DNA from: Cylicocyclus nassatus
Taxonomy: Eukaryota > Nematoda > Chromadorea > Rhabditida > Strongylidae
Length of the DNA: 64,000 nt
Direction: 5' to 3'
Assembly: GCA_958299035.1 (NCBI GenBank)
Contig: CATQJL010000305.1
Span: 36,531,733-36,595,732 of the forward strand
Part shown: piece after piece, positions 12,811 to 27,200 of the stretch
Layout: each line of letters opens with the position of its first letter
How positions within the stretch are numbered: the stretch's first letter is position 1
The notes under the pieces: model-generated
What the model was told of the DNA's origin: nothing
The model's input: only the letters and a program-made list of their open reading frames with translations
Database searches by the model: none
Position numbers and translations under genes: made by a program

Positions 12811-14165
12811 CTTGCAAGCAGGGTCAAGCTTGTGATGCGACTGTCGCAACGGGGGTCGAAAAGAGGGTACCTAAGATGGGGGGGAGGTCGTAAGAGGAGG
12901 TAGTTAAGCTGAAATACCCTAAGATCAAAAGAAAATCAAAAAGCAGATAATTAGCTATGTTCTTTACAATAAATCTATAAAAAAGTGGAAATCAGAATGA
13001 AAAAGATAAAAAAATCCGTGAAAATTCTCAAAAAAACATACAAGAGCTCAAAACACTTTTGAAGGATGTATGATTTGATAAAAATGATAAATATACCAAA
13101 TGCTTTAGAAATCTTGCTTCTGAAGCTTTCCTCAAGTCTCACACACTCGACAAAAGCGAAAATCTTACCAGCTGTGACCATCATGAATTTTTAAATCTTT
13201 TTGTAATATTTTTCACAGGTCCATATGATTTATCTGAATTTTAGATAAGACCTGCTAATGCTGTGCGAGATCTGGTGTTATTTTATAAAATGTGGATTCT
13301 CTTATGGTTTTATGTATGGTAGCAAAAAATGAGAAAAGGGGGGTCGTATCTGCGCCTGATCTAAATTTCTCCGGAGCTATTGAAGCTTGTTAGCTGCAAA
13401 CTTGCTGTGATACGAGTCCATCCCTCTAGTTTTTATCGTAAGAATTTCAGGCTGTTTTATAACTTCTCTGGTAACTTACAAAATTTTAAGCTCAAAAATC
13501 CCAGTTTTTGCTTTTGGGGATCGCATCTGAATTTGCGAGAGCCTGATCCAGATTTTTTCGAGCTCACTGCTCCTCAAGGGCTGAAACTTTTTCTGTGGAT
13601 AAACTGGGCACTATACTACAGAACCTGTTTGATGCAGCCTCTCAGTCTTTTCCTGGCCTTAGTTACGAATTTTCAAACTACCGTGCTTACGCACGTTCTT
13701 GACATCGTTCTGGATGGCGCTAAAGCGGTTTTTTTCGCAGGAAAAACTGTGCAAGAGGTAGAAAGTAAGCTTCTTAGTCGAAAACATCTTTTGTAGTTCA
13801 AGAATGCAATTTTTTTCTTCGTGCAAAAATTTGTGTCGCATACGGGAACCGAATTTGCTGGCCTGAAGTATACTTGCAGAATTTCAAACACTACTGAAGG
13901 TGTGTATGTGTGTTACAGATGCTGGGCGCACCCATTGGCTCAAAAATTCTGATTCCGAAACCTCACTGAAGTTCTCTCGCAGGTGTTTTTTGAGATTGAC
14001 ATTCGCTTATGCAGGTTACCGCGAGGAATGTGGGCAGGGGAGGTATGGAGGGTAGATGGGGGGGGGGGGGTAGATGGGGCGGGGGTCGTACGGATGAGTT
14101 CCTGGGGGGGGGGGTCGTAATTGGGGGTGCCGGATCGCATCAAAACGCTTGACCCTGCTTGCAAG
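12811..14165. mobile_element. Candidate DNA element with terminal inverted repeats and G-tract subterminal repeats
   Basis: The outermost sequence CTTGCAAGCAGGGTCAAGC at 12811 reappears inverted at the right end (14147-14165), and similarity continues inward through a GATGCGA-like block. Inside both ends are repeated GGGGGTCGTA-like units (about 12850, 12880, 13340, 14060, 14090, 14110), and the right end has G runs of 9-10. An internal 138-codon plus-strand ORF (13380-13796) has no recognisable domain. No clear target duplication was found. Most likely a non-autonomous DNA transposon of unassigned superfamily. Confidence 0.5.
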
Positions 14166-17100
14166 TGTCAAGTACTCAAAATCATTGAAGCAATTGCAAT
14201 TTTTCATAAAAGTGGCCAGGAAAGTCGGGGTATTGAGGCTCAATCGTATGGGTGACTAAACATAAGATCAGCTCGAAAATGCTGAAACTTGCTCACACTT
14301 TCTTAGCCTTATAAAACTCAAAATTTTCTAATAAAATAGATCACGCGATTTTTGCACCATTATTGGGGATTTCTAACCATAAGGAAAGAAATGATATTGA
14401 GTTTGAAAAATATGTTTGAGGACTCCATCCCAATATATTCGTCTTAGTCCTTTCTATCATTTATTGATATACCGCAAATGTAAACAAAATTACACGAAGA
14501 TGTTGCTGTGCGGTATTTTTTTCGTGTCTAGTCGTTTTTTGGGGGCCGTAGACCTTTAAAACAATATTCCAGCACTTTCCCTAGTGCAATGACTGCCTAG
14601 TGTTTTTAGAATCGTATCCGGTCAATGCACTGATGAGGTCACGAAAAGTCATCACATTGCATGTTTGGTATCTAGCAACGCCGCATTTGGCTCTGGTACC
14701 CTTTTTCTCGCTATTCTGAACTCATTACTAGCAAGCTGCATATCGTACTGTATAGGGCATTCGAAAAATCGTGACGATAGCGCGACCGCGCGCGATACGC
14801 ACGCACTTCAACACTTCAGCAGTATTATCTTGCTTTTCATCTCTACTCGAATGGTTTTTCTGCTTACGTGTGGTAGTATTCACCGGAAGTGACCGAGCTG
14901 AGCGTTGAGGTGAGTGATGCCTTTTGTGACTGTTTTATGCTTCTGCGAGCGCAAAGACGCAGTCAATTCCGTCGTCACGATTTTATAATGGCCTAAATCT
15001 TCTGATCTCTGCTTTAACGGTGACAACGTCGCGTAGCACTTTTCTGATCTGGAAGACCGGCAGAAACTAGTTTCAAAAAAGTTCTTTTCACTCAATTTTT
15101 TGGTGCCTTTGATAGATCTTGTCTTTGTCTATACGGTACCGCTCACAGAACGTGCAAAATTTCGAGAATTTCGGGGATTCCGCGGAATTACGCGAATCAC
15201 GCAAACTACGCAGCACCATAACTTCTTCCGGAATATTCCGAAAGAAGTATTCTGTCAAAAAACATATTGCTCAGCTCATTAAGGTGAATCTTTCAATGTA
15301 CATCATGTGCTTGATATTCGTTTACAGTTTTTTCAAAATTTTCTGCGTATGTCTTTTCGCAAGGATGTAGCACGGCGCACTTCACACATAAAAGATCCCA
15401 GTAAGCACTGTAAGATAGTGCTGTTTCCATAGATTTCTGTGCTAGAAGGCGAAGACTACGATTTTGGTAGACCTGCATTTCGAAATTCCGCCATATGAGC
15501 TTTGAAACCCACTGCAGCGTTTTATGCGGGTTTCGAGAGTTTCTTCTGCTTTAGCTATTTATTTTTTTGCATCTCTTTCTTTTCTCTTTCTAAAAAGAAC
15601 CTTCACTTGTTATGAAGGGCAGATATTCATACAAGCTCACTTTTGAGACACTACTAGTATACAGTAGACTATCGAATGTTGAAGTGAAGGAAAGAAGGAA
15701 AAAAACTCAGGTTCTTTCTTGTTAAAACACAACACTTTTCCAGGCATTTTCCTCTGCATTCAATTCCATGACACTATCATAAGTGTACCTTCCTAATTTT
15801 TTCCTTATATTTTGTTTCACAAAAACAGCGAGCCCAGCAAGATACTGTATGGTCCACGTTCAGCTGTGGATTGCTGATTTTGCATCGGCAATTGATAACA
15901 CTCGTACAAAACTCGTTCAAGATGAGTAGGTAGTATATCAATCTGTTTTTTGTTAGAATGACGTTTCTTGTTCTCAAGGCCTAGACATAGACACAGTCAT
16001 CATTTTTCTTACCATATTTATCATTGATCACCTTGCAACCCAACCAAAGCATGTTTGTTTCTTTCAGCAAGTTTGCTTTGTTGCACTGATAAAATTCTAC
16101 TGTATTTTAAGCAGATTATCCAATTCCTTTTGTTATCAAGCAGCTTGATTTGGAGGAGGGAACTATTGTCGGCCATCCACTTGTCTGTTCGAGCTGTGTC
16201 ACCAAAGTGGAATGTCCGACTGAGACGAAAATATCTGCGAAAGCGACTTACGTGACATTGATCATTTGCATTTGAGCGTCAAAATTTAATCCGCCTCAAA
16301 TTGCAAACTTGGACATCAATGCAAAACAGAGTTGGAAAGAAATTTTTGTTTGTGCATCTCCCCTTGAAACCATAGTTCAGCATCACTCCGATCCAGCACT
16401 TACTTAGTTTCATGTTTCATTCGGTGTATGTTGCAATCTCTCGAAACAAATGCACATAGAAAAATTCTTCCGACTCGATATTTTTCATTGCAATTCTATG
16501 CAGAATAGAAGAGCAGAGCACACGTTTGGTTCATTGCTGTAAAAAGGACCTTTCCACAGATACTCTTTTCGCTGTAGGCGGCTGAGTATGAATGGCCATC
16601 TAGAGGGCTCCAATCCTAGTCCTCTCTTCCACTTCACAAGCTGGGACCAATTCTTTTTTTTCGGAAAGAAACTGAGTTTGGAACGGTTTGGACTGAACAA
16701 CATATTAGAATCTAGCACAAGAAATAGAACATTTATTCACAGTTGTTACTTATGATTTTATATATATAAGGCATTTTTTATATAATATTATTATTTTGAT
16801 CAAACAATCCAAATTTGACAGAAACTGCGAAGAAAATCTTATTTTTACTGCTATAAAATTGCTTCTCTTGGCGGTTTGAAAATTACAAGTGTTTTTTTTT
16901 TCAGAAAAATTTTGCCAGCTCAGCAAATATATTATCGAATTCTGCTAAGGATTACAAAATTTCGCTGCAACAATTTCATATAAATTTCTACCCTTTCCGC
17001 TTACTTCGAGTTCGGAATTTCAGTATGAGCTATAATTTCCAAAAAACTCACAATGGAAAAATTCTGTGTAAGCCCATGTTTTCGCTGACTGATTGTTTTC

Positions 17101-20100
17101 ACAAACATGAAAAATTGAATCTTCCTCAAATACTTTGCAAATGTTCTTCGCTTATGTAAATATTGTTCACGGGGATTTTGGTCGCAGCTAGAGACAGTAG
17201 CAGTACTGGATCGTGAGACATGTTTTGAAACGCAAAATTAGAATTGTTACAGGAGCTTTCATGTTAGTCATCCCCATAAATTTGAAACTTTTTTTCACGA
17301 GTTGGACAGTATTTCGACTTCATGGGGTCTTATTGCTAGTCCTGCAACCCCTTAGACTGATATTTATTATATCAAAATTGAATATCAGGAAGAGCAAGAA
17401 GAGCGCTTTCTGAAGGCATAAATACAAGGTGCCTTAAAAGTCTAGGAGCCTAGAACTTTCTTCGATAGAAACAGAAGGGAAGAACCTAGAAATAAGAAAT
17501 TGGCCCACGCATATTACAATTATGGCCTATCTCTCAAATTTTGAGAAAGCCTCTTTCGGCTTCAGAATTCAGCGCAAGCCTTCAGAATCTTGGCTAATGC
17601 AGCTGTCGCGGCACGCAGGTAGTCTTAACGAATTTCATCCCACACCTTCACAACAATTGCTTCTTTCACTTAGAGACTGAGCAGCATGATAGAGCAAAGT
17701 TTTGTCTACAATATGCTTTAGGGAAAATTTTCTTCCCAATTCGGTGATAAAAATGTTGCAATTTCTATTGGAGGCATGTATACGTCGCACACCAAAAATT
17801 TGAATACGACTGCCTGAAAAGAAAACGAAAATATAACGTCTAAGAAGCATAGAAAATGTTTCATCAGTCATTGAACTACTCATATAAAAGGCACATGGAA
17901 AGAAAATAGCCTTGCTCGCAATCACTGTTGCGATTCTATAGCTTCCAAATTTGTTATAAAGACAGGAGGGAGGTCCACTGGCACGCAATATTCACAATCT
18001 TATTTTTTTTCAAAAAAAAAATAGCTTCTGTCGAACACATATGGTAATATGTAATAGCGCAAAGCCTCCTCTACAGTGTAGGCGCTGTACTGTTGCAGAG
18101 AATGATTCCAGTTATGGAATAAATTGTAAACACTAAAATTTTCAAGTTTTGGCTTTGCAAAAGACTGGTTCGATTTGATCTTTTACTGAAAAAGAAAACC
18201 CAAAGCAATCTTTTTGAGCTCAAAAAGTTATGTTTTGTAGAGAACGGTTAGAGCATCATGTGGCATAAACTTGGAATCAAACTCATCAGTAGCGTCGCAA
18301 GTTAGAGTAATACAAAGTAGGCTCCCAGTCTTTTGCCCTGTTTTGCTGTATTTCAGGTGCAATTCTCCTAGAACAGCTGCTTTGAACACGAGGCAATAAA
18401 AAAAACAGAACTTATGCAGCAACCTAGTTTCGTTCCAAGCTTTTTCAACCCTGCTTTCATCCGTCCAAGTTGATGGAAAGTGCCCCGTAGGCCAGGATTT
18501 GCATCAGTTTGCCTTTCGGGGGTGACAGACGTGGGAAAGGCGTCGAAGGCGCAGAAGTGGTGGCTCGGAAGTGCAAGTGATGTGAGGAGGAGGAGTGGAG
18601 GAGGAGAGGTCGGCACCGTGCCAGCGGATCAATAAGCACTTGAGACTTCTCGGGGACGCAAGTACCCGAGAAGCATCAAAGTTCCCCCGTTGTCCTTGCG
18701 GCTGCAGATGCACCGTGAAGATTTATGTTGCCCTTAGGCAGTTTGGAAGATCCCCTTCTGACAATGTTTTTACTCTTCTGGGGAGAGCAAAAGTCGATAG
18801 TTTTTCCCCACAGATATTCCCCAAAACTAACTCTAGCCTTCCACCCTCTCTCACATCGCCCATCTCATTCAAGAAAAGGAGATTGATGGAGTTCGCATAT
18901 GGCACGGACCTTGGTCCGTTCATCCAGAGCATACTCATTACTCTCCGCTTATCGATTCGCCGCTCTCTGCCCTCTCTCCATCTCTTGTATCGGATATTCG
19001 CTCCGTCGAATGCCTAGCAATCGTTTTCACCATTTATCCACCGTTTTGACATTTTTTCCGTCTCAATTATTGCAATAGAATTCAACATTGAAACAGGCAC
19101 TACAAAAAACTCCGATCTTTTTTTTTGTAAGCGTGTTTTTCTCTAACAACAAAATAAAAGTTTTTGTGAGGACTTTATTGATGCGATTATAGAATACCGA
19201 GTTCTCGTTTTTATTGATTGCCGAGGTTCAATTAAATGGCTGTGATCGCTCTTGAGAATTTATTTGAAATTTAAGTCTTTGCGAAAGTCTCTCTTCAAAT
19301 ATCCAGCCGTGTGTCATTATCTTCTGCGCATTTACTGATATGAATTGTACGTATAGAAAATATGCAGTTTCAGAAAATTTACTACTTTTCCTGTCGTCTG
19401 TCTGTGTTTGACCTGACAGCAACTTCTAATTCTATTTTCTCTTTATTTCACTTCGACCACTCTCCTCTTCTGTTTCTAAAAGCTAAATTCATACACAACC
19501 CGACATCTTAACATATATTTCTCCTTTTTACAATAAAGCACGTCAGCGAGCTGGTGGCTGCAATGCTAATTGTTTTCTGACAATTTTTGCTTCGACAAAA
19601 AACGTGAAAACCACATGCACAGAAAATTGTACATGTCAATGAAATTAGATTTCTTTTAGCACCTCCTAAGCTTGTATTGTTTAGAATATAATTTGTCCAA
19701 TTGTAGCTATTATACTTGCGCCCTTGACGATTGCCATTTATGGATATTCGATTTTCGATTGATTAGCTGATTACCAATTTGAATTTATAATAAAAAAATT
19801 TGTATTATTACTTACATAGTAGCATGGTCTGAGTTTTCTTCTCGTCATTTACTTATTCACATATCTATTGAATTATCTCGATAATTTCTAATTCTTTGGC
19901 TTTTGGTACGTATGAATGCTCGTTTTACTTTTTTGAACGTATCAATGTCAGTTATGTTGACATCTGCTGATGGGTGTGGGAATTTCCTCATCAAGAGGGT
20001 GCTCGTCAGCGACCAATGCTCTTTTATGGATTTCCAAAGTATACATCGAATGTTGCTTTCAATCTCAGCTGCTTTGCGAGTTTTTGCAGAAAAATGGGTG

Positions 20101-20275
20101 TGCAGAAAGTGCACGTAGCAATCAATAGCAGACACAGAGAACAGTAGTTATGAGCTTGGAATGAGCGGAAGCTTGATTTTCTTGGAGAATAATTAATGGA
20201 GTAGTGCTTCTTGCAACTACGGATTTATTAGTACGTACAGAGCAGTAAAACTGGAGATTACTACACACAGTTTCC
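14166..20275. other. No recognisable gene; GC-richer patch with a hairpin near 18.5-18.9 kb
   Basis: Only short ORFs without recognisable domains. A GC-richer, lower-repeat patch at about 18480-18900 stands out from its AT-rich surroundings and contains a perfect 9-bp inverted repeat (CTTCTCGGG at 18646-18654, CCCGAGAAG at 18665-18673, 10-nt loop). It could be a promoter or an unrecognised exon, but nothing in it identifies one. Confidence 0.45.
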
Positions 20276-20488
20276 CTGCGGTGATGACAACATTTGCGCG
20301 GAAGAACGGCCATGGAGTGCATATAATAGAGTTGTGCACGCCACTACTATTTTCAACGCGGAAATGTAAAAAATTGGCTGTAGCGCTTCCGGTGACAAGT
20401 CTAGCACGAACAAATGGCTCTAGAACGCACAGTCTGGAATTTGCACCACCTTGCCGTTTTTGACGCGTAAATGTTGTCGGGGACGCAA
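20276..20488. repeat. MITE family A, copy 1 (inverted repeats with GACAACATTTGCGCG)
   Basis: The left end reads GCGGTGATGACAACATTTGC and the right end carries its imperfect inverse (GACGCGTAAATGTTGTC followed by GGGGACGC). About 210 bp long, no coding capacity. Related ends occur at 22788-22890, 24188-24220 and 53380-53460, so this is a dispersed non-autonomous family. Confidence 0.6.
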
Positions 20489-22787
20489 GAACAATGTTCA
20501 ACCGTTAGAGTTACGACTACATTGCTTGTTGCTTATGTTGTTTTCTCTAGTGACCAAATTTTTGTCGTCGCTGACGCCTATAGTTTAAACCCAATAATAT
20601 TATCTCAATTTTTTTCGTTCTAAAATACCAAATCAATAAACGCTTATCAAATTTGCAGTTAGATTTTAGAGATCGCGCACACACCTGTGTCGGATGCAAT
20701 TGAGATATCAAATTTCCATCTCGTTCGATTATTGGAATGAGCTCCATGATGACGCAATTTCGCGGCTGGAATAATTTATTTCTACACTTATGTTCTGCAA
20801 AGGACTCTTCTTGCCTACTCGAATGACCTTTTTGATGAGTTCTCTAATTCAATTTGCTACTCGAATTAGGTTTTCCCCTTCAATCACAGCAGTTGTTCAG
20901 AATGTTTCACCATGCAGAATCCTTTATGTTTTCGTTGCAACATTTTTCCTGAAATTTCATCTGCCTAGACTAAGTGATTTCCAAAATAAGTTCGGTTATG
21001 TGATACATTTGAAAGTGCGCTTAAAAACACTTTTGAGCAAATAAAAAGAAGCAGTAAAGACAGGTTTCTGCTGCAGAAAAGCTAGGATTCAGATAATTTA
21101 AGGAGCATTTATAGGATTTGTTTGACTTTGCATCAAGAAAATGCTTAGGTTTGATTTGGGGGGAGGGGGAGAGAGGAAGCACACCTGGAAAATTTGTTTA
21201 GAGTTTTGATCGTACTCCTACCGTCGTTGCTTTTCCCTTCTCATAAGAAAAAGCTAAAGTAGTTTTTTTTTTCAGCTTGGTGTCGTATCTGCGAACATAC
21301 ATATGTCTTTGAAAGTGAGAATTAAAACTGCTATTCCTATTGCAGTCGGAGGAAGATTACTGAAAAAAAGTTGATCCCTGAGGGAAGTGGTCGGATTCCT
21401 TGCGAATGGGGTGCCAGACGTACGCCCGCGCACGCCTCGCTCACAGGGGCAACCGCCTTCGTCTGAGACTAGCCTTTAGTTTGTAATTTCCATTGAATAC
21501 TTTTCAGAAGAATTGATGTTCGTAAGATTGAATGTGTACAGGCATACCATGGGCGACAAAAATTTTTCCGAATGAAGGTGCTTGGCGCAAGAGCAAGAAT
21601 TTTTTTCACAAGGCTGATTTAAATTTTTTAAAAAAATTCAAGAATTGTTGAGCTATCAGCAAGGATAACCGAGTTACCTGCACAATTTTATAACTCAAGT
21701 CATTTCAAAAACGCTGCAGGCATCGCTCCTAACAAGCTCGAACTCGTTCTTTCACACTTCAGTCAGAAAAAACTTTGGAGGATATCAAGCAAGAGATCTG
21801 AATTGTTAGAGCAGTGGCTCGATAGATTTGTAATATGAGGGCTACAACGAGTTAGGGCTCTTGAACCAGCGCACCTCGTTCGGATAGTGCTCAACCAACG
21901 AAAATTTTGTTAACTACAAAGAGAAAAAATCCGGTAGCTTCCTGCAAAAATAGGACATTTTACTCCAAAAGGCTGCAAAAGTTGAAGAAGAACTACCGCC
22001 TCAAGTCATTTTTCCCTACTTCAAAAAACATCGAGATAATTGCAATTTTCAACGCGAATTTCGAGAGTAATGTTCTTGGTTGTTCCTACCTTCGGACTGA
22101 ACTTTGGCTGGCTGTAGCTGCGTAAAGAGTTCATTGCAAAAGTCCCGCAACCACCTTTTGATTTTCCACGGTGGAGTCATAATGATTCTGTTTTGGGCGG
22201 TGTTATCCTGGAAGCGATTACATACTCTCACCAAGGATTACCTTGCAAATGGCCATCTTGATACACTTTTCATTTTGTTTACATTTCAATTCTTCACGTG
22301 TTTGTGAAGTGATATTTTATCATATGTAAGTACAAAACTTCTGGCAAGCAACCACTGAATAGTTTGTAACAGCTGTCTGCACTCAGTCGCTTTTTTATCT
22401 ACTTGAGCTTCTGATTTTTATGGGTTCCCGTTCGAATGGGGTTATTGAATATCAAATCTGGCTATTTGTTACAGCTCCGACCGCGCTGAATTGCAGACTT
22501 TTGAAATTTATATGTTTAATTACCGAATGATGGCCGGGATCAACAAACAAATTAGGTGCGATGGTTTGACAGAAGTTAGTTAATAAAGTTAAAGGAAATA
22601 AGGAGTAATCTACCGGTAATTCCATTTCAATGTGCTCTGGTAACTTGGTTGAGCAGCTTATAATTTCTTGGAGCGCGGAATAACACAAAGATTTAGGAAA
22701 TTAGCTGCAAAAATTGAGGCTGTGAGATTGTTTGTCATGCCAGTTTGAGAGATTACTGACATCAATTGCAAACTAACACTGCTACTG

Positions 22788-22890
22788 CAATGCTGACAAC
22801 ATCTGCGCGTAAAGCTTTTATTAGAGGGGACATTCTGCACTTTTGCTCTCCATGGCCATTTCTTACGCACTAGTGTTGTTGGCAGCGCAC
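22788..22890. repeat. MITE family A, copy 2
   Basis: Left end TGCTGACAACATCTGCGCGT and right end TTACGCACTAGTGTTGTTGG, which are imperfect inverses and resemble the ends of the copy at 20276. About 100 bp, internally deleted relative to that copy. Confidence 0.5.
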
Positions 22891-23545
22891 AGTGTCAACG
22901 AAATTACGGAAACAGTCTCTGTTCGAGCGCTATGTTGCAAAAATATGGCCAGCAACGCTTTCGGTTGTGAATGTATCTATCTAATCACTAGTGTTTACAC
23001 GCTCTGTGTAATGCTAGAGCTGTTTACTTGCACTTTTCCGCGAGAACGAGACACACTTTGGCCCTGTATGCTTGAGAGATGAAGTAAGTGGAGTGTGGGA
23101 GTGCTGTGTCTGCCATGGCTGCGACTGCAATTCAGTTTGACTGATTCGCTCTTCTTGTCTTAGGATTGCTCCAAAGGTGCGAAAGAAGGTGTAATCTCTT
23201 TTGCTTTTGATGAAGATTCGGTGAGAAGTAGCCTGTTCATGCGTCAGCTGCGCATTATTAATTATCAGAATGTTCTATCTGTGACCTTTGGTGATGTGTC
23301 CTTTGAAACTGCAAGTGCTGAGAATTTTTCGTTTTCATTGAGCGTTTCCTTCTCCCCATGAGACACTTTAAATGATCTACAAATTGCCGTTTACAGTATG
23401 AATGTTCTCTTGTTCTACAGTATTCCGGATATTCGGTCATGTCTTCGTGACCTTCACGTTTATCATATTCCAAGATTTCAAAGCTTTGAATCTTATGTTG
23501 TTCCTCTAATTCTTTAGTTTCTGGTTTTTTCCAACTTAGTCCAGC

Positions 23546-23795
23546 GCTCGGCACATCTGGCACCGGGTCAAGGTGGATGTCATTTTTGGGACAAAAAGCA
23601 AAGGGGGTATCGTTTTTGTGACCGAAAAAAAAACAGATAAATTGTAAGTTTTTTAGTCGAGTTTCCGTCTATTTGGGGGGGGGGGGGGGGTTATGTTTAG
23701 GGTTTAGAGTCAAAGGGAACTTCATACGAAACTTTCAAGATCAAAGCGACTTCGTTTTGAAATCACTCCGGTGCCACCTCGAGCCGAGCTTGACC
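23546..23795. repeat. MITE family B, copy 1, with internal poly-G tract
   Basis: The ends are imperfect inverses (GCTCGG...GGCACCGG on the left, its inverse near 23770-23790). The interior closely resembles the reverse complement of 52590-52805, including blocks for GGGACAAAAA, ATCGTTTTTGTG, TTTAGGGTTTAG and CTTCGTTTTGAAA. This copy has a run of about 17 G near 23677-23693 that the other lacks. Confidence 0.65.
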
Positions 23796-24187
23796 TAGTC
23801 ATCCGAAGATTTTTATTGAGAGCAGTTTATCAATTTCGATCTTTTGGCAGAATCATCGTAAATATTTTCTAGGATTTTTCCGCCATAACGGGTCGTGAGT
23901 TTTGGGAAGAATTACAAGGGAGGAGGGTCTTCCAATGTTGTGGCGTAATATGATTAAAAAAAATCAAACGCTCTTGGAAAGTGCACAATAGTTTCCATTT
24001 CAGCAGTGCACAAATCAGGTCTGCGGTGGAGCATGCTGGACGATTTTTTTCTGTTGTAATACTTAAGACGAGTCGCTATCAAGACACAAATGACCATTTT
24101 ATAGTTTTGAGAGTTATCGAGTTTATACTTGCGTAACCGACAGCAAATGGGCGTATAAAATGGCGGGAGCGCAAAACTTGTGGTCAT

Positions 24188-24220
24188 TTCTTACGCGCAA
24201 ATGTTGTCGGCACCGCAGAG
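24188..24220. repeat. MITE family A, single end
   Basis: ACGCGCAAATGTTGTCGGCA followed by CCGCAG matches the right end of family A. I could not find a matching inverted end nearby, so this is a remnant or its partner has decayed. Confidence 0.45.
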
Positions 24221-27200
24221 ACTATATAATCGTCAATTCTGCCAGACTATATGCATTTTTTATCGAGGATTTACTAGAAAACAGCAATTGAGTTTTTTTG
24301 ACACATATTCGTCCACCCGGGAATAGTTAATGGAGTTTTTTCAATGGGAAGAGAATAATGACGTCGTTAGTTGTCCTGCATTTGTCGCTAAGTCCTTGCT
24401 ATTCATAATCTTAATGCCGCTCGCATAAGCACTATTTTATGATGTCATTTCCCATATTCATAAAGCTTCTTATTTTATTTTGGAAAGAAGGTACTTATCA
24501 GTTGGACTGAATGGTACGTAAAACCCACGCTAAGTATATCTACCTCGCTATATAGCAACAAAATCATAACTGAAGTTTCGGAGTTCACAGATCTACCTAC
24601 TTGCATAAAATCAAGTCTTTCACAGTTGCCTGCAAGGAAATTTGACTTAGGCGTATAAAATATAATGCTTGGGCTTGAATATTTGAAAGTTGGGATACTC
24701 GGCCTCGTTTGGCCGACATCCCTTCTCATCTATATAACATTTTCCTTTCCCTGTCTCACTCCTAGGTGAGTGCTGCCTGCCATGTTCGTAATCGTCATGC
24801 TCACTTATTTCCCCATCGCCTCAGTTCGGTTGATCATTTGCAAAAATCTATGAAAATTTTCAAAATCATTTACTTCCCTTTGCCAACTCCCAGCTCCTTA
24901 GCTCATTTGCGAAAAGTAGATAAAATCGGCACTGTTAGACAACGAAAAGTAGCCTGCGACACCCGTCCCGCCCTGATGTATGTGTGCAAAGTCTGGTCCG
25001 GATCGGTTCAGAAGTAAGAATTTCATTTCGGAACATACTTCAGACAGATACACAAGAAACAGACATCCAGTTTATATGACTAATCCTTAGCAAGCCAGAT
25101 CTTTGACGCATGCCTCTTAGATGAGCCAATGCTACACCTTCCAAAGGGGACAAAATACCTCTCATAAAACTTTTTTGGAGCAGGCAAGATGCTTCCGCCA
25201 AAGCAGAATAGATACCTTCGAAGCGACACTCGATTCTATCCGTACACTGATCGTCTTCTAACTTCAAAAATTTTTGTTTACCTCAATGTCTCTTGTTGAA
25301 AGCTGAGGTTTTTTTCTTGAAAATATCAATTTGTGATCTATACACTCTATAGAATTTTCTCTCATGGCGGGCGGAAGTGGCACCATCACCTAAACCTGTC
25401 ACCAGTAACTTTGCTAATCACCATACATTCTTTATACTTGACATATAAATAGTGGAGTAAAGAAATTCTTTGCTTTTGGTTGGATAGGATTACGTATAGT
25501 TAGAAATGAGATTTATGAACTTCCAAGCAAGGTAGTCAAAACGTTCAGCCTGGTAATTGAGAAGCTGTTTTGATGGAGAGGGGAGGGGGTGGAAGGCTCA
25601 AAAAACTGTTGTGTATAAGCAACAGCGGTTTTTTCTGTTAGATGAAATACCGCCCGTAATTTGTGAAAAAAACAGCGCACTCCGCTGGACTTTACTGAAC
25701 TCTGCGTTGCATTGGCCGATCTTGCTTCAGAGTGGACGGATTATGTATTCAAAACATTCAACTCAGCTCGACATGCATCTTCTGATATATGAAAGTTGCT
25801 GTTTGGACACAACAGTCGGTCAAATTTCAATGATGTTTCCAAATTTTCGCTTGCGGTTATGCGAAAAAAGCACGCTGAGCAACATAACATGAGCAAGAAT
25901 CTGGGAGGATTCTTGGAATTCGACCGAATCCGTGCCCAAACAGTTACTTCTGTATATCAAAAGACCTCGTCGAGCTGAGTTGAGTGGTGCTTTTGGATTC
26001 AGAATTAGTTCTGTGTGAAGCAAGGTATGGCAATGCGATGCGAAGTCGGCGAACTCGGGCAGAATGCGGTCATTTTGTTCATAAATTACGGCAATGTGTC
26101 ACCCTTTTTGGACTAGAATTCGCCAATGTTACATGCCTTTTGTTTTTCTCTTATTATTTTTGGTTCCGAACTGAAAATTTTGACAAGATAGCAAGTTGCT
26201 TCCGATTAGATGATTGATTTGCGCGTTGTTTTGGAATTGACATATCACAAATGTATTACTGGGTTGCAAGTCTAAAAAAATTGTAGTCAGCCAAATATAT
26301 CGAGCAGTTTTGAGATATTTGATCATCACTCTCTGAAATGGAGGAAAGCCTTCTCAGGATTAGAGCAAGCACTGCTCCGCTGAATTCGTAAATGCCTGAG
26401 CGTAACACGCTGTGCGCCAAAGCTGACCTTTTGCAAAATTTTCAGCTCTGCTTGAGCAAGCAGTTAGCCTAAAGTACAAACTGCTAAATGCTAAAGACTT
26501 TACAAAAAGTATAGTTTGGGAGCATTTAGGCCTGCGGCTAAGAGAACTTTGCTGCTGTGAATGCTTTCGTGAATTTAAATAACTCATTCTTGGTGCCAAG
26601 GGCACAAAGAATGAGCTTTTTTTAAATTCACAAAATGCTCACCGATTTGTTCGTTTCTTTTTCAACAAAGCTGCTCACAAAAGTTTGATGAGTTTTGGTG
26701 AGTGCTAGGATTACAGAAAAAGTCAAAATTTTGATGTGCATGTGAGAGTCACAGAAAAGTCAACTCTGTTCATCGTTTTTTTTTCGTTCAAGTTCATCGT
26801 TCTGTAGACTTGTGTAACATCGTCTTTCCCTCTTCCTGTATTCCTGGTTTTCCCAGAATCCTCTCCATCCTCTAGTGTGCACTATTTTTATTTCTAAGCA
26901 CAAGAAATCGTTAACATGCGTTTTTTTGCGCCTGTAGATAAGAAAAAAATAGGCAAACATCTCTTAAGAAAAAACGCAAATATTTCTGCGACTTAAGTAC
27001 ATGTCTTGAACAAAAAAAGCGGAGACAGTTCGTCGAAGTAAAGGGAAAGAGAACTACTGCTAACGATGTCATTACTGGTAAATTTTACCATCTGGCAGCG
27101 TTGAACTTTTTTCGAGACATAAAATTATAGGTAGCTCATCAAATTTGCTTCTTGCAAAGTTTATGCAAATGATAATCGGTTTGAATTCCGTCTATCTAAC

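Noticed and set aside
13380..13796. 138-codon plus-strand ORF as a transposase
   Set aside because: No catalytic motif or domain resemblance; length is compatible with chance in this region.
23258..23563. Hydrophilic 101-codon minus-strand ORF as a gene
   Set aside because: It has no convincing splice context or domain and its start runs into the family B MITE.
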